This document shows positions 43,201 through 51,488 of a stretch of 64,000 nt of DNA, piece by piece. The stretch is from contig DATKBT010000027.1 in the NCBI GenBank assembly GCA_035546295.1, positions 1-64,000 of the forward strand, given 5' to 3'. Under the pieces are notes generated by a model that saw nothing but the letters and a program-made list of their open reading frames with translations, was not told where the DNA came from and searched no databases. The position numbers and the translations under genes are program-made. Position 1 is the first letter of the stretch. Each line of letters begins with the position of its first letter. The stretch comes from DATKBT01 sp035546295. Its GTDB lineage: Bacteria > Acidobacteriota > Thermoanaerobaculia > Multivoradales > Multivoraceae.

Positions 43201-44292
43201 TCGAGCGCCGGCGAGGCCTGGAGGGTCGGCGGCAGCCTCGAGGTGTCGCAGACTGCGGCGACGCTGGACGACGACGCCGAGGTCCGCGGACTCGCGATCG
43301 ACCTTCCGCTCGACCTGCTGGTGCGCCGCGGCGCCGAGGGGCTCGAGGTGTCACCGCCCGCCGCCGGAGCCGGGGAGCTCGAGGGCTCGCTGCGCTTCGA
43401 CCGGCTGCGCGCGGGCGGCGTGGAGGTGACGCCGGTCGATGCCGCTCTCGCGGTGCGCGGCGACCGGCTGGCGCTTCGCGACCGGCTGCGCGTGCCCCTC
43501 TTCGGGGGCGTCGTCGGACTCGACGCCCTCTCGATCAGCGGCCTGCTCGGTGCAGAGCCGGCGCTCGAGGCCGACGTCTCGGCCGTCGATGTCGACCTGA
43601 TGGCGGCGACCGAGGCGATGGGGCTGTTCCCGCTCGAGGGAGAGCTGAACGCGCGCTTTCCGCGGGTGAGGCTCGCCGGCGGCCGGCTCGAGACCGAGGT
43701 GGAGGGGGTCGCGGCGGTGTTCGGGGGGCGGGTCGAGGTGACCGAGCTCGAGGGATCGGACCTGTTCGAATCCTTCCCGCGACTCGAGATCTCGGCGCGC
43801 TTCGAGGACATCCACCTGAGCCAGGTCACGCGCACCCTCGAGTTCGGTGAGATCACGGGCCTCGTGAGAGGCGAGGTCGAGGACCTCGAGCTGGTCGGCG
43901 GCACCCCGGTGCGCTTCAACGCCCGCCTCCGCTCGATGCCGACCGAGGGCGTCGAGCAGAGGGTGAGCATCCGGGCGATCAACAACATCGCACTGCTCGG
44001 GACCGGCTCCGACGTCAGCGTGCTCCAGCGGGGCATCCGGCGGCTGTTCGACAGTTACCCCTACCGAGCCCTCGGGATCGAGCTATCGCTCCGGCGCGAC
44101 GACTTCCTGCTGCGCGGGCTGGAAAGAAGAGGCGAGCGTGAGCTGTTCCTCAAGGGGAGGTGGCCGCTGCGCCTGGACATCGTCAACGTCAAGCCCGGCA
44201 CCCGGGTCTCGTTCAGCACCATGATGCGACGCCTGGGCAACCTGGAGATCGAGCGCGGCGGGGGTGGCGCTGCTTCGAGCGTGCCGCCATGA
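40291..44292 (+). CDS. YdbH-like giant AsmA-superfamily envelope protein
   Basis: A 1333-residue protein with one N-terminal span (LLRLAVVALVLAGGLALALW, about 25-44) and a very long repetitive beta-groove region rich in phrases such as LRFDRLRAGGVEV and ARFPRVRLAGGRLETEVEG. The N-terminal AsmA start (LLEQALSDRLSARVRIEGLR) and the C-terminal block (FEDIHLSQVTRTLEFGEITG, RAINNIALLGTG, LGIELSLRRDDFLLRGLERR) match YdbH-type members. Such proteins bridge inner and outer membranes and carry phospholipid. The next gene encodes the predicted outer-membrane partner. ATG 40291 has GAGGAG upstream. Specific family call is by resemblance; AsmA superfamily membership is firm. Confidence 0.8.
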   Translation: MIDDPHDGARRSRLDRWRSRGRRRLLRLAVVALVLAGGLALALWMLRDLPRRLLEQALSDRLSARVRIEGLRLRPQIALSGVTIREMRTLPTLETASTPRIVVHGHWRALLRGEIERLEIPEATARLRPVCGRPLELTAPRAHVERIDLGSLDLEVVEGAKRASLHLEGTLENPEGRGLEGTFAVRAPELDILPLAALWRPELSPRCAGSDRWPDLRLERATGELVLARGARAAGAEPGPPGLRLSTRLEAARASAVLEGQELVLPDPTLDATLTLAAATRAEAVLRAPGVERATFDLELAPGDGSGTWRATVTGLDLEPWLLLAGTLGAPGELRGAGTLTGEIESSRRGAEPGADAAALAFRATARLDRLDASELDGTFSTVRAGGLVVEAYGQRLARPAADLTFRATARLDRLEAAASEGPVPAVRAGGIVVDASGRRPAQPGRAATDDDLDPRAILEGKVEARIERFAAEIPPGSVGRGLAGFGGLDPGDLSWLAPLRAGWQGTVWPGRLGGDVRLQTAALGSWQMQGELLLAGADDPGAGAPAGAQDAGPARDGGARAAVLDAAWSWSGERLEVLAERWRSLGGEWPEDLEVSGSARARGRVRGPLGAPAITARLDLEEPAVSGSLAGRALAAEAPALALSLESEQAAELRASGLDPVTVRLAFADRPPLETLLTFGDAHWTGERAALDRLEVDARALGRVVVRDVRVEGSAAARRAKGDLEAAGMNLPVLLDWWVEEGATAADPATTLATPSERTALEEIALEGELEGVASAELRWSWQADATWSAEGHAAVGGGGWSSADGSRAIAGFEPRLDLSARRTGQEVAVRVGGPVGGLQVLWDAVFLDYTDRYVGLEASGTVSTAAETSAEDASQAQASPTGSGRTGEAPAWLAGRDARAAVRLVGSGLDARWRASQRADSEPEMELTLDLDDLGEAWRAWVRDPLEGSGTIAEEIRLDGSARLELQGSSAGEAWRVGGSLEVSQTAATLDDDAEVRGLAIDLPLDLLVRRGAEGLEVSPPAAGAGELEGSLRFDRLRAGGVEVTPVDAALAVRGDRLALRDRLRVPLFGGVVGLDALSISGLLGAEPALEADVSAVDVDLMAATEAMGLFPLEGELNARFPRVRLAGGRLETEVEGVAAVFGGRVEVTELEGSDLFESFPRLEISARFEDIHLSQVTRTLEFGEITGLVRGEVEDLELVGGTPVRFNARLRSMPTEGVEQRVSIRAINNIALLGTGSDVSVLQRGIRRLFDSYPYRALGIELSLRRDDFLLRGLERRGERELFLKGRWPLRLDIVNVKPGTRVSFSTMMRRLGNLEIERGGGGAASSVPP

Positions 44293-44401
44293 TTGGCCCG
44301 ACGCCTTCGAACCCCCTCTGCCGCAGCCCGGCCCTCGCGGCTCGCGAACGGCCGACCCTTCCACCAGCCCGAAGACGGACCCGATAACCGAGGAGCACGC
44401 C

Positions 44402-45127
44402 GTGAACAGCCATCCCAGCCAACCGCCCGCGAGGCGCCGGGGCACCCGCCGCTCTCGCCGCTGGCAGCCGATCGCGCTCCTGCTGATCGGCTGCGTGACG
44501 ATCAACGTCTACTTCCCCGAGGCCGAGGTCAAGAATCTCTCGGAGCAGATCGAGGAGGAGGTCCGCCAGCGCGCGGAGGCCTTGGACGAGAGCGAGCTCG
44601 ACGCCGTCCTCGACGAGGAGGGAAACATCGTGAAACCCCCGGGACTGGCGGAGCTCGGAACCGGTGAGGCGTCCTTCGGCTGGAGCGGGGCGCGGCTCGG
44701 GGAGCAGTCCCGGCGCGCCCCCTGGATCAGCCGCATGCTCGGGGTCTCGAGCGCTTGGGCGCAGGACGTGCCACCCCCGCAGGTGACCAACCCCGCGATC
44801 CGCAGGATCATCGAAGCGCGCGCCCGGCGGGTCGAGGCCCTCGAGTCCTTCAAGAGCGCCCAGGTGATCGGCGAGAACAACCGCGGCCTGATCGAGATCC
44901 GCGACCTGCAGGCGGTCTCCGACCTGCGCCAGCGTGCCGAGTTGCAGCGACTGGTGCGCGAAGAGAACGCCGACCGCGAGCAGCTCTATCGCGAGATCGC
45001 GGCGGCGCTCGGCGTCGACGCCTCCCAGCTCGACCAGGTCCGGGCTACCTACGCCGAGACCCTGCGCGAGTACGCGAAGCCCGGCCAGCTCATCCAGATG
45101 CCGGACGGGAGCTGGCGGCAGAAGTAG
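44402..45127 (+). CDS. Lipoprotein fusing YnbE-like N-terminus to YdbL (DUF1318)
   Basis: A 241-residue exported lipoprotein. The lipobox LLLIGC (Cys about residue 34) is followed by VTINVYFPEAEVKNLSEQIE, similar to the start of small YnbE-type lipoproteins. After an acidic linker and a second hydrophobic patch (SSAWAQ, resembling a leftover signal-cleavage site, about 115-120), the C-terminal ~115 residues are DUF1318/YdbL: NPAIRRIIEARARRVEALES, GLIEIRDLQAV, YAKPGQLIQMPDGSWRQK. In E. coli, YdbH, YnbE and YdbL are separate proteins of one inter-membrane lipid-transport bridge. Here the last two appear fused, 109 bases after the YdbH-like gene. GTG 44402 chosen for GAGGAG upstream. Confidence 0.82.
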   Translation: MNSHPSQPPARRRGTRRSRRWQPIALLLIGCVTINVYFPEAEVKNLSEQIEEEVRQRAEALDESELDAVLDEEGNIVKPPGLAELGTGEASFGWSGARLGEQSRRAPWISRMLGVSSAWAQDVPPPQVTNPAIRRIIEARARRVEALESFKSAQVIGENNRGLIEIRDLQAVSDLRQRAELQRLVREENADREQLYREIAAALGVDASQLDQVRATYAETLREYAKPGQLIQMPDGSWRQK

Positions 45128-45319
45128 CGCGGGGCATTGACCGCGGCCGCGCTCGGGCGCTCGAGCGGAGCTTTCTCGATTCTGCGCGCGCGAGAAAAGG
45201 TTCAGGAGCGCGATCCGAGGCGGCTAGAGGCCGTGTCGACGACGCCTTGTCGCGCTTCCAGTCCTTGCCGCAGAGCCGTTTCGGGCGATCTCCAGAAGGA
45301 TCGACGCCGGAACCGGGAC

Positions 45320-48277
45320 TCACTCCGCCGGTCTCCTCTCCACCAGGCCGAGCCAGCGGTCGAGCCAGTCGAGCGTCTCGCGGATCATGGCCGCACGATC
45401 GCTCGGCACGTGACCGCCCTCGATCACCACGTGCCGCTTCTGTTCGCGCGGCGGCCCGAGCAGCTCGAAGAGCGGAACCTGGCCGGTCTCGACCGGCAGG
45501 ATGAAGTCGTCGGCGCCGTTGATCATGAGCGTCGGCATCTGCACCCGCGGCGCGTAGTGCCAGGGGTTCTGCCACTCCGGCTCGCGCAGCATGTGGGTGT
45601 CGTCGAAGCCCCCGGCGAGGAGAACCGCCGCCCGGAAGCGCGGCTCGACCGCTAGCATCACCGAGCCGTACTCGGCGCCCGCGCTGAGACCGACGTAAGC
45701 GATGCGCTCGGGATCGACGTCGTCGCGATCGAGCAGGTAGTCGACCGCGCGCCGCAGGTCGAGGACCTTGTGGACGAAGCGCTGCAGCCGCTCCGATTCG
45801 CTGCGCGCCGGGCCCTCGTAGCGGCGCTCGTAGGTCCCCTCGTAGACCGGATACAGCATCGCGCGACCGGTCCGCGGCAGGAACTCCATGATCGCCAGAT
45901 CGGCCAGGCTCGCGCTGGAACGGAAGAACTGGGCGGTCGAGCCTGGATAGTAGACGACCGCCTGGAACGGAGGCTCGGCGCCTGCCGGCAGGAAGAGATG
46001 GGCCGGGACCCGATCGTCGCCGTAGGCGGCCGCGAACGACACCACCTCCCGCCGGGAGCCTCCGGGGCCCTCCCGCACGTCCTCGACCTTCGGGTCGAGC
46101 GGAAGCGGCTCGTAGGCGAACAGCGACAGGAGCTCCTCGAAGGACTCCTCCGCCATCGGCTCGCGATCCCGGAAGTCGTGACGCTCGAGCTCGATCGGCG
46201 CTCGGGCCTCCTCGTGCGCAGCACGGTCGTAGACGGCGCAGCGGAAGCCGTTGAAGGGGGAGCGGTCGAACGGGGACGCGGCCCGGTTGTCCAGGAAGAG
46301 GTGGCTGGGGGCCCCCCACCAGCCCCCCAACGAGTAGCGGAGCTCTCCGGTGCGGTTGGACACCCACTCGGCGACGTTGCCGGCCTGATCGTAGGTTCCC
46401 CACGGTCCGAGGCTCCGGCTCTCGCCGACCGGCAGGGGCGTCTCGGCCTCGAAACGCGCGATCCGCTGCTGCTCTCCGAACACGTCTGCACCGGCGGCGA
46501 GACGCCAGTGGTGCACGGTCGGCAGGCTCTTGCCCGCGAACTCGGCGTAGGCGGCGGCTTCGTACCAGCTCACTCCGCGCACCGGATGACGCTCCTCCCC
46601 TTCCGGGTGTGCGCCGAGGCTCCAGGTCGCCGGACCGGGACGGCCGGTGGCGTCGACGAAGCGGCCCATCGCCTCCTCGAAGGAGAGCTCACGCTCCCCC
46701 TCGAGGAACGGCTCGGTCCAGTAGCGACGCTCCCGGTAGCCGCCGGCGTCGACGAAGCGCTCGTACTCCTCGTTGGTCACCTCGAAACGGTCGATCCAGT
46801 AGTCGTCGACGGCCACCGGCTCGGCGGCCGAGAACGCGAAGGGCTGACCGTCGACCCGCACCATCCCCGGCCGCGCCTCGTCCACAGGCACCAGCTCGAG
46901 ATGGAGGCCGCCCCCCAACAGGGCGGCAGGACGGGCCAGCTCGATCGTTGCGGAGCCCTTCTTCGTCGCCATCAGCGCGATCTGGTCGTCGGGCAGCCGC
47001 GCCTCATCGATCGGGGTCCTGCCGAGCAGACGGAACGCCTGGTCGGGCTCCCGGTAGCCGCGCCAGAAGATGTCGGCGCCCGGCGGCTCGGTGCGGATCG
47101 AGACCTCGAGCGTCGCCTGCCCCATCAGGCGCTCGAGGAGAGGATCGAACGGGATGCGCTCCTCGGCCCGGATCAGCAGGTCGAACGCCGGAATCGTGCG
47201 CTGCTCGGCGAGCAGCCGTTCCGCCTCCGGGAGCGCCTCCTCCCGCGCCCATCGACGCCGCTGCGCCTCGCCAGCGATTCCCAGGGCGAGGACCACGAGC
47301 ACGATGACCAGAAGCGCCGCCGGCACCCACACGATCGGACGCCGCAGCGTGGATCGGATCGACGGCGGCTCGAGGAGCTCGACGCGGCTCGCGGCGACCT
47401 GTTCGGCCAGCTCGCCGGCGCTCGAGAATCGACGGTCCGGCCTCTTCTCGAGGCAGCGCTCGACCAGCGTGCAGACCTGGCGCGGGAGGTCGGGACGCAC
47501 GGACGACAACGGCGGCGGCTCCTCCCCGACCAGGCGCAGCAGGATCTCGGCCGAGGAGTCCCCCGCGAACGGGCGCTCGCCGGCCAGCATCTCGTAGAAC
47601 ACGCATCCGAGCGAGAAGACGTCGGAGCGTGCGTCGACCTCGCGTCCCTGCGCCTGCTCGGGAGACATGTAAGCGACGGTCCCGAGCAGCGCGCCCGGAC
47701 GGGTGTCGAGGTCAGTGGCCGTCGCCGCGTCGCTCGCGCCGACCGTCCTGCCGTGCTTGGCGAGGCCGAAGTCGACCACCCGCAGGCGCCCGTCGGCCTC
47801 GACCATGGCGTTGGCCGGTTTCAGGTCGCGGTGGACGATGCCCGCACGATGGGCCGCAGCGACGCCCCGACTCAGGCCGAGGGCGAGGTCCAGGAAGCGC
47901 GCGAGCGGCATGCCCCCTTTCGGGATCAGCGCGGAGAGCGGAGCGCCGTCGACCAGCTCCATGGTGAGGAAGTGCGTCCCCTCGTGCTCCTCGATCGAGA
48001 AGATCGTGACCAGGTTGGGGTGATCGAGACGGGCGAGCACCCGCGCCTCGTGACGGAAGCGCTCGAGGCGGCTCCGGTCGCCCGTGACCTCGCCGGGAAG
48101 GATCTTCAGCGCGACCTCACGATCGAGCCGGGGGTCGAGCGCCCGGTAGACGGCGCCCATGCCGCCACGACCGAGCTCTCCCAGGATCTGGTAGCCGCCG
48201 ACTTCGTCGCCCGCACGCACCTCGCCGGCGGGGCGCGCGTCGCGCCGTTCCTGCCGCGGCTGTCGGTCGTCCTGCAT
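45320..48277 (-). CDS. Ser/Thr kinase - PEGA - SUMF1 - alpha/beta hydrolase fusion
   Basis: A 985-residue protein with four modules. Residues about 25-300 are an intact kinase: LGRGGMGAVYRAL, REVALKILPGE, GIVHRDLKPANAMV, LRVVDFGLAKHG. One span (VWVPAALLVIVLVVLALGIA, about 313-333). A PEGA-type domain (about 388-460, VSIRTEPPGADIFWRGY). A formylglycine-generating-enzyme-like SUMF1 domain (about 486-684, DYWIDRFEVTNEEYERFVDA, HPVRGVSWYEAAAYAEFAGK, GTYDQAGNVAEWVSN). A C-terminal alpha/beta hydrolase (about 750-985) with nucleophile Ser in YVGLSAGAEYG, Asp in NGADDFILP and His in IEGGHVPS. The hydrolase end probably acts in the periplasm, with kinase inside. FGE catalytic cysteines are not evident, so the SUMF1 part may be a lectin-like scaffold. 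Confidence 0.88.
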   Translation of the reverse strand: MQDDRQPRQERRDARPAGEVRAGDEVGGYQILGELGRGGMGAVYRALDPRLDREVALKILPGEVTGDRSRLERFRHEARVLARLDHPNLVTIFSIEEHEGTHFLTMELVDGAPLSALIPKGGMPLARFLDLALGLSRGVAAAHRAGIVHRDLKPANAMVEADGRLRVVDFGLAKHGRTVGASDAATATDLDTRPGALLGTVAYMSPEQAQGREVDARSDVFSLGCVFYEMLAGERPFAGDSSAEILLRLVGEEPPPLSSVRPDLPRQVCTLVERCLEKRPDRRFSSAGELAEQVAASRVELLEPPSIRSTLRRPIVWVPAALLVIVLVVLALGIAGEAQRRRWAREEALPEAERLLAEQRTIPAFDLLIRAEERIPFDPLLERLMGQATLEVSIRTEPPGADIFWRGYREPDQAFRLLGRTPIDEARLPDDQIALMATKKGSATIELARPAALLGGGLHLELVPVDEARPGMVRVDGQPFAFSAAEPVAVDDYWIDRFEVTNEEYERFVDAGGYRERRYWTEPFLEGERELSFEEAMGRFVDATGRPGPATWSLGAHPEGEERHPVRGVSWYEAAAYAEFAGKSLPTVHHWRLAAGADVFGEQQRIARFEAETPLPVGESRSLGPWGTYDQAGNVAEWVSNRTGELRYSLGGWWGAPSHLFLDNRAASPFDRSPFNGFRCAVYDRAAHEEARAPIELERHDFRDREPMAEESFEELLSLFAYEPLPLDPKVEDVREGPGGSRREVVSFAAAYGDDRVPAHLFLPAGAEPPFQAVVYYPGSTAQFFRSSASLADLAIMEFLPRTGRAMLYPVYEGTYERRYEGPARSESERLQRFVHKVLDLRRAVDYLLDRDDVDPERIAYVGLSAGAEYGSVMLAVEPRFRAAVLLAGGFDDTHMLREPEWQNPWHYAPRVQMPTLMINGADDFILPVETGQVPLFELLGPPREQKRHVVIEGGHVPSDRAAMIRETLDWLDRWLGLVERRPAE

Positions 48278-48346
48278 CGAGTGCTCTTCTTCCCGCCGCC
48301 GATCCCGACCAGCGTAACGGAACGCCCGACCGCGTGCACTTTCGGC

Positions 48347-49036
48347 TCAGCCGAGAAGCCCGGTCAGGCCCAACACTTCGACCGCGCGGTCGAGCTCTGC
48401 AGGCAGCACCGTGTGGGCTCTTCCCGGGTATCGATCCACCTCGACGGCGGCGCCGAGCTCGCGCAGGATCCCGGCCGTCTCTTCGACTCGCTCGAAGGGG
48501 ACGTGAGGATCCGGGTCCCCGGTGGAGAACAGCGCCGGCGTCCCGTCGAGCGAACCGGCGCGGGGCTCGAAGCTCCGCTCCTGACCGAGCGGTCCAGGCC
48601 GACCACCGGTCAGCGCCACCAGCCCGGCCCAGCGCCCGCCCTCACGCAGCACCAGCTCGCACGCGAGGCACGCCCCCTGGGAGAAGCCGACGAGGACCTG
48701 GCGCTCCCTCGCCACGCCGGCGTCGACGAGGCGGCTCGAGATCGTCGCCACGGCCTCGAGCGCCGAGTCGAGCCACGGCTGGTTGTCCCCGATCGGCGCC
48801 AGGAAGCTGTGGGGATACCAGGTGCCGCCGGTCGCCTGCGGCGCCACGACCACCGGGGAGCCGGCACCGCGGAGCTCCACGCCGGCACGCTCGACGAGCT
48901 CGGTTCCCAGGGAGAGGAAGGACTCGGCGCGAGCGCCGCGCCCATGCAGGATGACGATCGCGGCGGAGGCGCCCTCGGTGTCGCCGAGCACGGCCAGGTC
49001 GTCCGGCGAGTGGCCGCGCTCCCCGGCGAGGCTCAT
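48347..49036 (-). CDS. Phospholipase/carboxylesterase family hydrolase
   Basis: A 229-residue alpha/beta hydrolase. AAIVILHGRGARAESFLSLG gives the oxyanion loop, VLVGFSQGACLACELVLREG the nucleophile Ser (GFSQG), LFSTGDPDPHVPFERVEETA the acid Asp, and YPGRAHTVLPAEL the His. This is the complete triad of the phospholipase/carboxylesterase (YpfH-like) family. The substrate is unknown. It lies 69 bases downstream of the start of the kinase-SUMF1 gene, on the same strand, and 40 bases after the frameshifted membrane-protein gene. Confidence 0.88.
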   Translation of the reverse strand: MSLAGERGHSPDDLAVLGDTEGASAAIVILHGRGARAESFLSLGTELVERAGVELRGAGSPVVVAPQATGGTWYPHSFLAPIGDNQPWLDSALEAVATISSRLVDAGVARERQVLVGFSQGACLACELVLREGGRWAGLVALTGGRPGPLGQERSFEPRAGSLDGTPALFSTGDPDPHVPFERVEETAGILRELGAAVEVDRYPGRAHTVLPAELDRAVEVLGLTGLLG

Positions 49037-49076
49037 CGGCGGCGAGCCCCGGGGCTCAGGAGCGGCCGGCGCAGAG

Positions 49077-49423
49077 TCAACGGACCGACACCTCGCCCAT
49101 CGAGCCGCCGAGATCGAGTCGCAAGGTCGGCGCGCCGGCTGGCAGGTCCGCGCGTTCCGGCACGTCGACCGACTCCTCGCCGAAGATCACGGTGCTCCTC
49201 CCGACCTGGACGTGTCGGCGAGCTGCTCGGCGGTCGCCGGCGTCGCCCCTCGCTGGACGGAAACCGGCGCCGAGCGCTCCTCCTGGACCCTCTCGACCGG
49301 ACGACGCGAGTCGAGCAGCGCGAGACCCACCATCCCCAAGATCACGACCAGGCCGATGCCGAAGAGCCCGAGACAGCCGAGCAGGCCGGACTTGAAGCAG
49401 CCGCGCCTTCTCTCTTCGCTCAT
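49077..49423 (-). pseudogene. Small membrane protein gene with one frameshift
   Basis: From ATG 49423 the frame encodes MSEERRRGC then a span (GLFGIGLVVILGMVGLALLD, about 20-40) and VQEERSAPVSVQRGATPATA ending LADTSRSGGAP at a stop at 49187. One frame over, without a gap, the sense continues GRSTVIFGEESVDVPERADL and ending LDLGGSMGEVSVR at 49077, a beta-rich tail like those of small cell-envelope proteins. Insertion of a single base near 49200 joins them. The stop overlaps a GTG (GTGA), so separate translation of the tail is possible but would give only ~36 residues. Function unknown. Confidence 0.5.
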
Positions 49424-49431
49424 GGTGCGCT

Positions 49432-50442
49432 CTACGCGCCCGAGGGTCGATCGGTTGCGGGATCGGACCGCTCCGCCTCGCCTCCGAACAGGATGTCGAC
49501 CAGGATCCGGGGATCGAGGTTGCCCCCCGAGACCACGCACACCGTCCGGCCGAGCGAGCCCGGCGCCGCCGCCAGCGCCGCCGCCACCGGCACCGCGCCA
49601 GCTCCCTCGGCGATCACGCGGCGCTCGTTGGCGAGCCTCCTCACTGCATCGCGCACCTGCCGCAGGGTCACCACCAGGGCGCCGTCGAGCAGCTCCCGGA
49701 TCAGCGGCCACATCTCGTCGAACACGCGCCGCGAGCCGATGCCGTCGACGAAGCTCGGCTGGTACGGCACCTCGACCGGGCGCTGAGCGGTGAGCGCGGC
49801 GGTCAACGGCGCCGCGGTCTCGACCTCGCAGGCGAGCACCCGGATCCCGGGACGCATCGCCTTGGCGATCGCCGCGATGCCGCAGGCGAGACCGCCGCCG
49901 CCGAACGGCACCAGGATCGTGTCGACCTCCTCGACCTCCTGGAGGATCTCGAGTCCGATCGTGGCGTTGCCGGCCATCACCTCCGGGTCCGCGAAGGGAT
50001 GGAGGAAGTAGCCGTCGACGCCCGGGTAGCTGCGCTCCTCGAGCGCCTGCCACCAGCGGTCGAAGGGCACCAGCGTCACCTGCGCGCCCAGCTCCACGAT
50101 GGCATTGACCTTGACGGTGGGCGCGTGCTCGGGCACGACGACCCGGCAAGGAACGCCCAGACGCCTCGCGCACCAGGCGACACCCTGGGCCATGTTGCCG
50201 GCGCTCGCGGTCACCACGCCGTCCCTCACCGCCTCCTCCCCCGCCACCTTCATTGCGTTGGCCGCGCCGCGCAGCTTGAACGAGCCGATCGGCTGCAGGG
50301 TCTCGAGCTTCAGCCAGACGTCCCCCAGGTCGCCGAAGGGAACCGTCGGAGTGCGCTCGGCCAGACCCTCGATGTGGCGTGCGGCGGCCTCGACGGCACC
50401 CGGATCGGGAGGTCGCAGCGCAGCGGCGTGGTCGCCGCTCAC
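49432..50442 (-). CDS. Threonine dehydratase-like PLP enzyme
   Basis: A 336-residue fold-type II PLP enzyme. GSFKLRGAANAM holds the Schiff-base Lys; VTASAGNMAQGVAWCARRLG is the Ser/Asn substrate loop; TILVPFGGGGLACGIAAIAK is the phosphate-binding Gly loop; CVVSGGNLD ends the fold. It resembles catabolic threonine ammonia-lyase (no regulatory ACT domain) and EutB of ectoine breakdown. GTG 50442 overlaps the upstream ornithine-cyclodeaminase-like stop by four bases (GTGA). The EutB/EutC-like pairing suggests a shared amino-acid breakdown step, but no other ectoine gene is present. Confidence 0.87.
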   Translation of the reverse strand: MSGDHAAALRPPDPGAVEAAARHIEGLAERTPTVPFGDLGDVWLKLETLQPIGSFKLRGAANAMKVAGEEAVRDGVVTASAGNMAQGVAWCARRLGVPCRVVVPEHAPTVKVNAIVELGAQVTLVPFDRWWQALEERSYPGVDGYFLHPFADPEVMAGNATIGLEILQEVEEVDTILVPFGGGGLACGIAAIAKAMRPGIRVLACEVETAAPLTAALTAQRPVEVPYQPSFVDGIGSRRVFDEMWPLIRELLDGALVVTLRQVRDAVRRLANERRVIAEGAGAVPVAAALAAAPGSLGRTVCVVSGGNLDPRILVDILFGGEAERSDPATDRPSGA

Positions 50443-51488
50443 GAGAAAGCGACCTCGACGCCGACATCCTCGCGTCGCGCCTCGGCCAGCACCCAGGCTG
50501 CGGCCGCCACGTCCTCGATCGCCAGGCCGAGCGAGTCGAACAGAGTGATCTCGTCCTCGCTGGTGCGCCCTGGGTGGTCGCCGGCCACCACCTCGCCGAT
50601 CTCGGCTCGGATGTGCTCGGGGCCGATCGCTCCCTCCTCCAGCGCCAGCAGGTAGTCGCCCGACTCGTTGACGGCCGACTCGCGGCGGTCGACGAACAGG
50701 GTCGAGCGCGCCATCGCCGCTCCGTCGAGCTCGCGCGCCGCTCTCATCGACGAGCCGACGGCGTTGACGTGCATGCCCGGCTCGAGCCACTCGCCGAACA
50801 GCACCGGCACGGTCGAAGAGGTCGTGGTGCAGACGATGTCGGCCCCCGCGATCGTCTCGCGCGGCCCCTGCGGGACCACCACCGGGATGCCCAGGGTCTC
50901 TCCCGCCCAGCTCCGGTACTCGGCGCAGCTCTCCGGGGACGGGCTCCACACCCGCACCTCGTTCGGCGAGCGCACCGCCAGCATCGCCTCCAGATGAGTG
51001 CGCGCCTGCACACCGGAGCCCAGGATGGCGACCACCGCCGAGTCCGGTCGCGAGAGCAGCCGGGTCGCCAGCCCGCTGACCGCCGCGGTGCGGATCGCCG
51101 TGATCGAGGCGGCATCGACGATCGCCAGGGGCGCGCCGTCCCCGGGGTCGAACAGCGCCACGAACCCGAGGTGCGACTCGACCCCGGGCTCTCGCCTGCC
51201 GGGGAAGAACGAGATCACCTTGAGGCCGAACGCGTTGGCGGCCGGCGCTCCTCGCTGCAGCCGACCAGCCTCGGTTTCGCCGCTCGCGCCGGCTTCGGTT
51301 CCGCCGGTGTCGAGGTAGCCGGGCATGGTGGCGATCAGGCCGCGGCGGTCGGGCTGCCAGACGAAGGAGCGCAGCGGATTGAGCGAGGCGCCGCGGTGCA
51401 GCGACTCGAGCGCGTCCGCCATCAGCTCGACGCAACGGTCCATCGGCAGCAGCCGACGAACCTCCTCACCGGTCAGGATCCTGGTCAT
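50439..51488 (-). CDS. Ornithine cyclodeaminase/mu-crystallin family protein
   Basis: A 349-residue NAD-dependent protein of the OCD family: MTRILTGEEVRRLLPMDRCV, LKVISFFPGRREPGVESHLG (substrate region), AIVDAASITAIRTAAVSGLA, AVVAILGSGVQARTHLEAML (dinucleotide-binding Gly loop), VCTTTSSTVPVL and VNAVGSSMRAARELDG. Residues about 65-85 are an unusual Gly/Ala-rich insertion (GGTEAGASGETEAG). Members are cyclodeaminases, imino-acid reductases or the EutC partner of EutB. ATG 51488 overlaps the kinase stop by four bases, and its own stop overlaps the dehydratase start, so all three genes are co-translated. Confidence 0.87.
   Translation of the reverse strand: MTRILTGEEVRRLLPMDRCVELMADALESLHRGASLNPLRSFVWQPDRRGLIATMPGYLDTGGTEAGASGETEAGRLQRGAPAANAFGLKVISFFPGRREPGVESHLGFVALFDPGDGAPLAIVDAASITAIRTAAVSGLATRLLSRPDSAVVAILGSGVQARTHLEAMLAVRSPNEVRVWSPSPESCAEYRSWAGETLGIPVVVPQGPRETIAGADIVCTTTSSTVPVLFGEWLEPGMHVNAVGSSMRAARELDGAAMARSTLFVDRRESAVNESGDYLLALEEGAIGPEHIRAEIGEVVAGDHPGRTSEDEITLFDSLGLAIEDVAAAAWVLAEARREDVGVEVAFS

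Noticed and set aside
45770..49786. Very long plus-strand open frames (also 51740-54664, 36190-39042, 30552-33659)
   Set aside because: They lie antisense to genes with complete catalytic motifs. Long antisense frames are normal at this GC content, and their translation is rich in Arg, Gly, Glu and Leu without domains.
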